This document shows positions 6,696 through 10,216 of a stretch of DNA of 10,216 bases, piece by piece. The DNA comes from Auxenochlorella pyrenoidosa. Its lineage: Eukaryota; Chlorophyta; Trebouxiophyceae; Chlorellales; Chlorellaceae. The stretch spans positions 98,200 to 108,415 of the forward strand of contig KQ482040.1 in the NCBI GenBank assembly GCA_001430745.1. Direction: 5' to 3'. The position numbers and the translations under genes are program-made. Under the pieces are notes generated by a model. It worked only from the letters and a program-made list of their open reading frames with translations, did no database searches and was not told the origin of the DNA. Every line of letters begins with the position of its first letter. Position 1 is the stretch's first letter.

Positions 6696-7143
6696 AACCG
6701 GCGCGCTCCGACAGCTGCCGCCGGGATCTTGGCCAGGCATGACCCGTCCGCGCGCGCACCCGCCACACGCGCCCCTTGGGCAGCACACACAAGAGCCCCG
6801 CTCCTCGGCAGCACCGAACTGGACTTGCCATGTGTTAGATGGCGCCGGATGATGATGGCGCCGTCTCTACACCCTTTACAGAAGGTGGTTGATCGCTGGC
6901 CAGCTCCTCGGCAGGGTGGAGGTGGCCACGCGCCGTCAGCAGTCCGTCATCGCGGGCAGCCCATCTCTACCTCCGGCGAGCCCCTGCCCGCCGTGCTGTT
7001 CCATTATACGTCCTCCAACAGATCCCCGCCTCCCGAGCAGACCTGGTGCCGCCGGGCGTGAGGCCACAATCGCACTGCCTTGCCCCCTTTCGGAGGCCTG
7101 AACCGGAGGCCGCAGGCTCTGCCAGTGGCCGCGTTTGTTCTGC
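6696..7143. other. Intergenic; upstream region of the secreted-protein gene
   Basis: No frame here is supported as a gene on either strand; long open frames are expected by chance at this GC content. Two GGCGCC sites flank a GATGATGAT stretch at 6841-6862. The segment should hold the promoter and 5' UTR of the gene starting at 7144; no TATA box is evident. Confidence 0.35.
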
Positions 7144-8996
7144 ATGGAGCTCTTGCCCCGCCGACAGCACTGGGCGCAGCCAGCGGCGCTGCTGCTCTGG
7201 GCAGCGGCGGCCCTGCCCGCTCTGCTGCTCGTAGCTGGCGACGCTGGTCCGCCGCCTTCCAAGTGAGACCCAGAGCGTGGCCAGGCTGTTTCAGGTGGCA
7301 GCGGTCCGACCCTCTGGCTACAAGCAAGAGGAGAGCAGGCCTCAGAAGGCGGACCGCAGCCCGCAAGCGAAGCAGTACCGCCAGCTGGCCCTGCGCTAGC
7401 AGCAACTCGCGCAAGCTTGTGCAAGCTTGTGCACACAGTTCGCTGGCAAGGTATTAGAGCCTGCAAGCCGCCTGGCCCTGCAGGCTACAGGCCGGCGGCA
7501 TAACAGGAAGAGGCCCCGACTTCGGGCTGCAGTACACAGTGAGGCCGCGGGGCATGCTGTGCGTGGCGGGGGTGGCTGGGTTGCCAGACAGGCAGCACGC
7601 ATGGCTGAAAACATGCACTTTGCCTCGTTGTCTGAAGGGCTTGCTGCACCGCTGCTTTGGGGCTCTGGGCTCGCTGGGCGGGCTGCCATCGTCTCGCTGT
7701 GAGCTCATGCATGAAGACTTTGCCTCGCGGCCCTGCTGCCATTGAGGCTTTGCCATAAGCCACCCCTACCGGCGCAACTCTGCATGCAGGGCTTTGATGG
7801 CCACCCAATCAACTACACCGCCACTGCCGGCACCTGGGCAGAGCTGATTGGCAGCGCACAGCAGGGGTTCAGCCTGAAGGCTCGGGTGAGGTGGCTGGCA
7901 GCCTGCCATTGCCAGGGGCATGCCGTGGGCCTGGGGCGTCACATGGCGGCTTCATCGCACACGCCCTCCCTGCCGCTGCACCTTAAGGGTGTGCCCGCCT
8001 CCGTGCCTGCACTTCCCACCAGAAGGCCCCCCCTGCCCCCCGGCCCCGGCCCACCCATGGCTCCCCTGCCCTGCTGGCCCCCCTGGCCCCGCTGCCCTGC
8101 AGTTCCGGTCCACCAAGCAGCTGAGCACCTGGCGGCCCCGCCGGCCCTACATCGTCATGCAGACTATCTCTCTGAAGGTCGGGGGCAACACAGTCAATAT
8201 GAGCACCAACCTGGTGCGTATCAGCCGAGGCAGCCCTGTCAAGGCTTGGAGGGTGCTGACCAGGGCAAACGGGAAGCTGCTGCCAGTGGCGCAGAATGCC
8301 ACAACCGTGCTGCCTGGCGGCGTCAACGTCACGCTGCTGTACTGGAAATATGAGGACGCTTGGTACATGTGAGTGGGAGCGCTGTTGTGTTCGGTTGTCG
8401 TTGTATCTTGCTGTTCACAGAAATTGGTGTACTTTCCTCTGCGACCCATGCTGCCACAGCAGTGTTTGCAAGGGTCGGAGTTGGCAGAGAAGGGAGCAGA
8501 CAGGGTCGAGAAGGATTGACGGGGCCGACTCGCGCTTTAGCCTGCTGAGGTAACGTCGTTAACATGGTGCACAGAACTGAGCTGCACGAGCCCCTCCTCC
8601 CCCCCTGCTCTGCTCCTGAAGCTCGAATTTCGTGAGAAGCCGTGTCATCATCCGAGCAGGCAAGCTGCAGCTGGCTTCCAATTCCTGGCAAAACCAGCTG
8701 GCGCATGCAGGCGCCTGCATTCGGATCCCCACACCAGACTGGAAGAGCTGTGCGCAGTCTTCCAACTGTGCCCTGCCTCCTCCCCGGCGATTTTGCGTGC
8801 CGCAGGGGCTGCCACCCTGACAGTCACTCAGCGCTTCCTCCTGAGCGCTCCTGGTGACGGTTCTTCCGATTTTCTTAACTTTGGGCTCACCCTCACCAAG
8901 GCCCTGGAGCAGCCCATCAGCGGCCTGCTGGCCCCATCCTACCTGGCCGCCACCCAGCCCAGCCCGGCTCCGCCCCCCGCCCCGGCACCAGCCTAG
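7144..8996 (+). CDS. Predicted secreted, N-glycosylated protein; possible root-cap / vWD-like fold (five exons)
   Basis: Exons 7144-7262, 7484-7538, 7790-7885, 8103-8368 and 8660-8996 join with matching phases (2, 0, 0, 2) into 290 residues ending at TAG. Residues 1-31 are a typical signal peptide: MELLPRRQHW, then a Leu/Ala core (AALLLWAAAALPALLLVAG). ATG 7144 is the first in frame after TGA 7099. The body reads GRGPDFGLQYT/GFDGHPINYT, FSLKAR/FRSTKQL, then alternating strands consistent with a beta-sandwich. Sequons are N66 (NYT), N122 (NMS), N155 (NAT) and N165 (NVT). Cys residues lie at about 195, 210 and 216. Near the end DFLNFGLTLTKAL..SGLLAPSY is followed by a Pro/Ala-rich tail. The pattern G-x-D-G-x-P, a later LxARF, and a final G-L-L resembles extracellular root-cap / vWD-like domains; that is from memory and weak. 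Likely exported to the wall or medium. An acceptor at 8711 would give a form 17 residues shorter. Confidence 0.6.
8369..8659 (+). other. Intron 4 of the secreted-protein gene; donor overlaps a stop codon
   Basis: The exon ends TGGTACAT and the intron starts GTGAGTGGG, a near-perfect donor. If it is not spliced, ATG TGA is read and the protein ends right after WYM. The acceptor at CCGAGCAG/GCAAG (8659) or at GCATGCAG/GCGCC (8710) keeps phase 2 into the last exon, which runs open to TAG 8996. The intron interior has no supported frame. Confidence 0.5.
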
Positions 8997-9349
8997 GGTG
9001 CTGCTCATCGGGACCTGCCGGCATGGGGCCCTTTACACGTCTGCACTTGCGGCCCTTGAGGCAATCCCAGGGCGCCCCCGCCGAGTTTCATGCCCCGGCT
9101 GCTGGTGTCAGGGCCCCACGACACTCTTCTTTTGTTGATGCTGTGCTGGCGCCAACTTGCAATGCATTTGAGCGGATTATTATGGTAGAATGAACTAGCT
9201 TTCCTAGTGCTGGAGGTGTGACAGCACCTGCACTGAGTGCAGGCATGGCAGGCAGATGGGCTGCAGCAGGGACTGACACACCCACATACGTGACGCATCC
9301 TGCAGATTCTGTTTGAACGCAGGCGGCGCCAGCGGGCGCCTGCTGCTGC
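8997..9349. other. Intergenic; 3' UTR of the secreted-protein gene and promoter of the SAP gene
   Basis: No coding frame is supported. A lower-GC patch at about 9160-9205 (GCGGATTATTATGGTAGAATG) stands out from its surroundings and may mark the end of one transcript or the promoter of the next. The TGTAA polyadenylation signal typical of green algae was not found here. Confidence 0.35.
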
Positions 9350-9448
9350 ATGTCAAGATGGATGCGCGCAGCCCCTGCCTTGTCCTCTCAATTGTTTTCG
9401 ACTTTCAAATACTGGGAAAGGTTGAGGAGCAGCGCGCAACAGTTCAGG

Positions 9449-10216
9449 ATGGAGGAGGAGTTCGAGGGGCTCTCTTATCGCGAGCTCCAAGCCCGCTGTC
9501 GCGAGAAAGGGCTGCGAGCTACAGGGTGAGCCGGCGCTGCGGACGAGGGACACCCCTTTTGATGTTGTTGGGCGCGGCGGGCTTGTACTTCCGCGCCGCT
9601 TGGCGCTGCTTCTTCATCCTCCGGGACGCCCCAGTTGACTGCAGCATGGCCGCAGGCCGGCTGTCGCCGTCTGGTCTCGCCACTACTGCCCACCGCCTGC
9701 ACCGCTGCCGCTGCTTCTTTCCCTCCTCGCTGTGCCTCGACATGTCACAACACTTCCCTTTCGCTTCGTCCCCGCCCTGCAACCGACCTGGACCCTGCAG
9801 CAAGGCGGATGAGCTGCTGCAGCGGCTGCTGGACCACGCAGCCGGCGAGCCCGCCTCGCCCGCACCCGCCACGGTGCGCAAGGCAGCCAAGACGCCGCGC
9901 ACCACCCGCAAGGCAGCCGCAGCGGCCCCCGAGCCAGCAGGGCCCAACCCGGCTGCCGCCAGGGCGGCGCTGCTGCGGGCAGCGGCCAGCACGCCGCTGC
10001 CGCCGCGGTCGGAAGAAAAGCCGGCGGCAGGGGAGAATGGCAACCGCGTGCACGTGCAGGCAGGCGATGCTGATGGCGAGGAGGAGGAGGATGCGCGCTC
10101 GCGGCGGCGCAGCGCCGGCAGCACCCGACGCCGCTCCAGCCAGCCTGGCGCGGCGCCTGGCGGGCGTAGCCCCTCGGTCGCTCGGCCGCGCGCCTCGGCC
10201 GCCGGCCTGACCACCC
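9449..10216 (+). CDS. SAP-domain protein, N-terminal part (two exons, runs off right edge)
   Basis: Exon 1 (9449-9525) starts ATG and reads LSYRELQARCREKGLRATG; exon 2 (9801-10216) continues KADELLQRLLDHAAG. Together, residues 8-37 form a complete SAP motif (helix, KGL turn, G-K-x-x-E-L-L, second helix), a small DNA-binding module of nuclear chromatin and RNA-processing proteins. The intron (9526-9800, GTGAGC to CCCTGCAG) is phase 2 and falls at the SAP glycine. After it come basic stretches (VRKAAKTPRTTRKAAA), Ala/Pro linkers, an acidic run (GEEEED) and an Arg/Ser patch (RSRRRSAGSTRRRSS) that would serve as nuclear localisation signals. About 164 residues are visible; the frame is open at the edge. 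A SAP start followed by a basic TP/RTT region also occurs in spindle-associated NuSAP-type proteins, but that is only a possibility. In-frame ATGs at 9350 and 9362 allow a longer form. Confidence 0.75.

Noticed and set aside
6648..7061. 137-codon plus-strand frame before the secreted-protein gene
   Set aside because: It starts inside the flanking repeat, has no recognisable content and no splice partner, and a frame of this length is expected by chance here.
7293..7450. Possible extra exon between exons 1 and 2 of the secreted-protein gene
   Set aside because: The acceptor at 7293 (TTTCAG) could be used, but one frame (phase 2) gives Arg/Ser-rich filler needing a 33-base intron afterwards, and the other ends in TAG. 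Direct joining of 7262 to 7484 is simpler.
6936..7466. 176-codon minus-strand frame
   Set aside because: It is antisense to the signal-peptide exon and has a composition typical of shadow frames (Ser, Gly, Ala, Arg, Cys) with no domain.
9519..10214. 231-codon open frame on the minus strand
   Set aside because: It is the antisense of the SAP gene exon and intron. The plus strand has a recognisable domain and matching splice phase; the minus frame is low-complexity Ala/Arg/Gly/Ser.

Overview
The window looks like nuclear DNA of a GC-rich green alga, most likely a trebouxiophyte of the Chlorella type. That placement is an inference. It rests on very high GC, short GT-AG (and one GC-AG) introns of about 70-290 bases, exons that join in phase, and proteins rich in Ala, Gln, Arg and Pro. 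No bacterial operon, ribosome-binding site, tRNA, rRNA or transposase gene was seen. All gene models were built by hand from open frames and splice-site phase, so exon borders are predictions.

Layout: (1) 1-877, minus strand: the 5' three exons of an unrecognised, charged, Gln/Arg-rich protein that runs off the left edge. Its first intron appears to be GC-AG. (2) 878-1870: mostly non-coding, with one 38-codon frame and a block (about 1530-1660) that recurs beyond the array at about 6575-6690. (3) 1875-6490: an array derived from one gene family encoding a small protein with a hydrophobic, probably membrane-spanning segment followed by a heptad-repeat coiled coil. It holds a leader-only remnant, four broken fragments in alternating orientation (2196-3066), one intact copy (3218-3697) and a second, more diverged copy (5037-5459). 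The last two each sit in a tandem unit of about 1.7 kb whose long downstream part is as well conserved as the gene.

(4) 7144-8996, plus strand: a five-exon gene for a predicted secreted, N-glycosylated protein of about 290 residues. It has a signal peptide, four N-X-S/T sequons and a Pro/Ala-rich tail. A few sequence features resemble the plant root-cap / von Willebrand D-like extracellular fold; this is a weak call. (5) 9449-10216, plus strand: the start of a gene with an N-terminal SAP domain split by an intron, followed by a basic/acidic low-complexity region. It runs off the right edge.

The three outer genes show no evident functional link. The most unusual content is the central array: an unrecognised lineage-specific family that is being duplicated, inverted and broken in place, with expansion of a short coding repeat and an intron that has changed state between copies.
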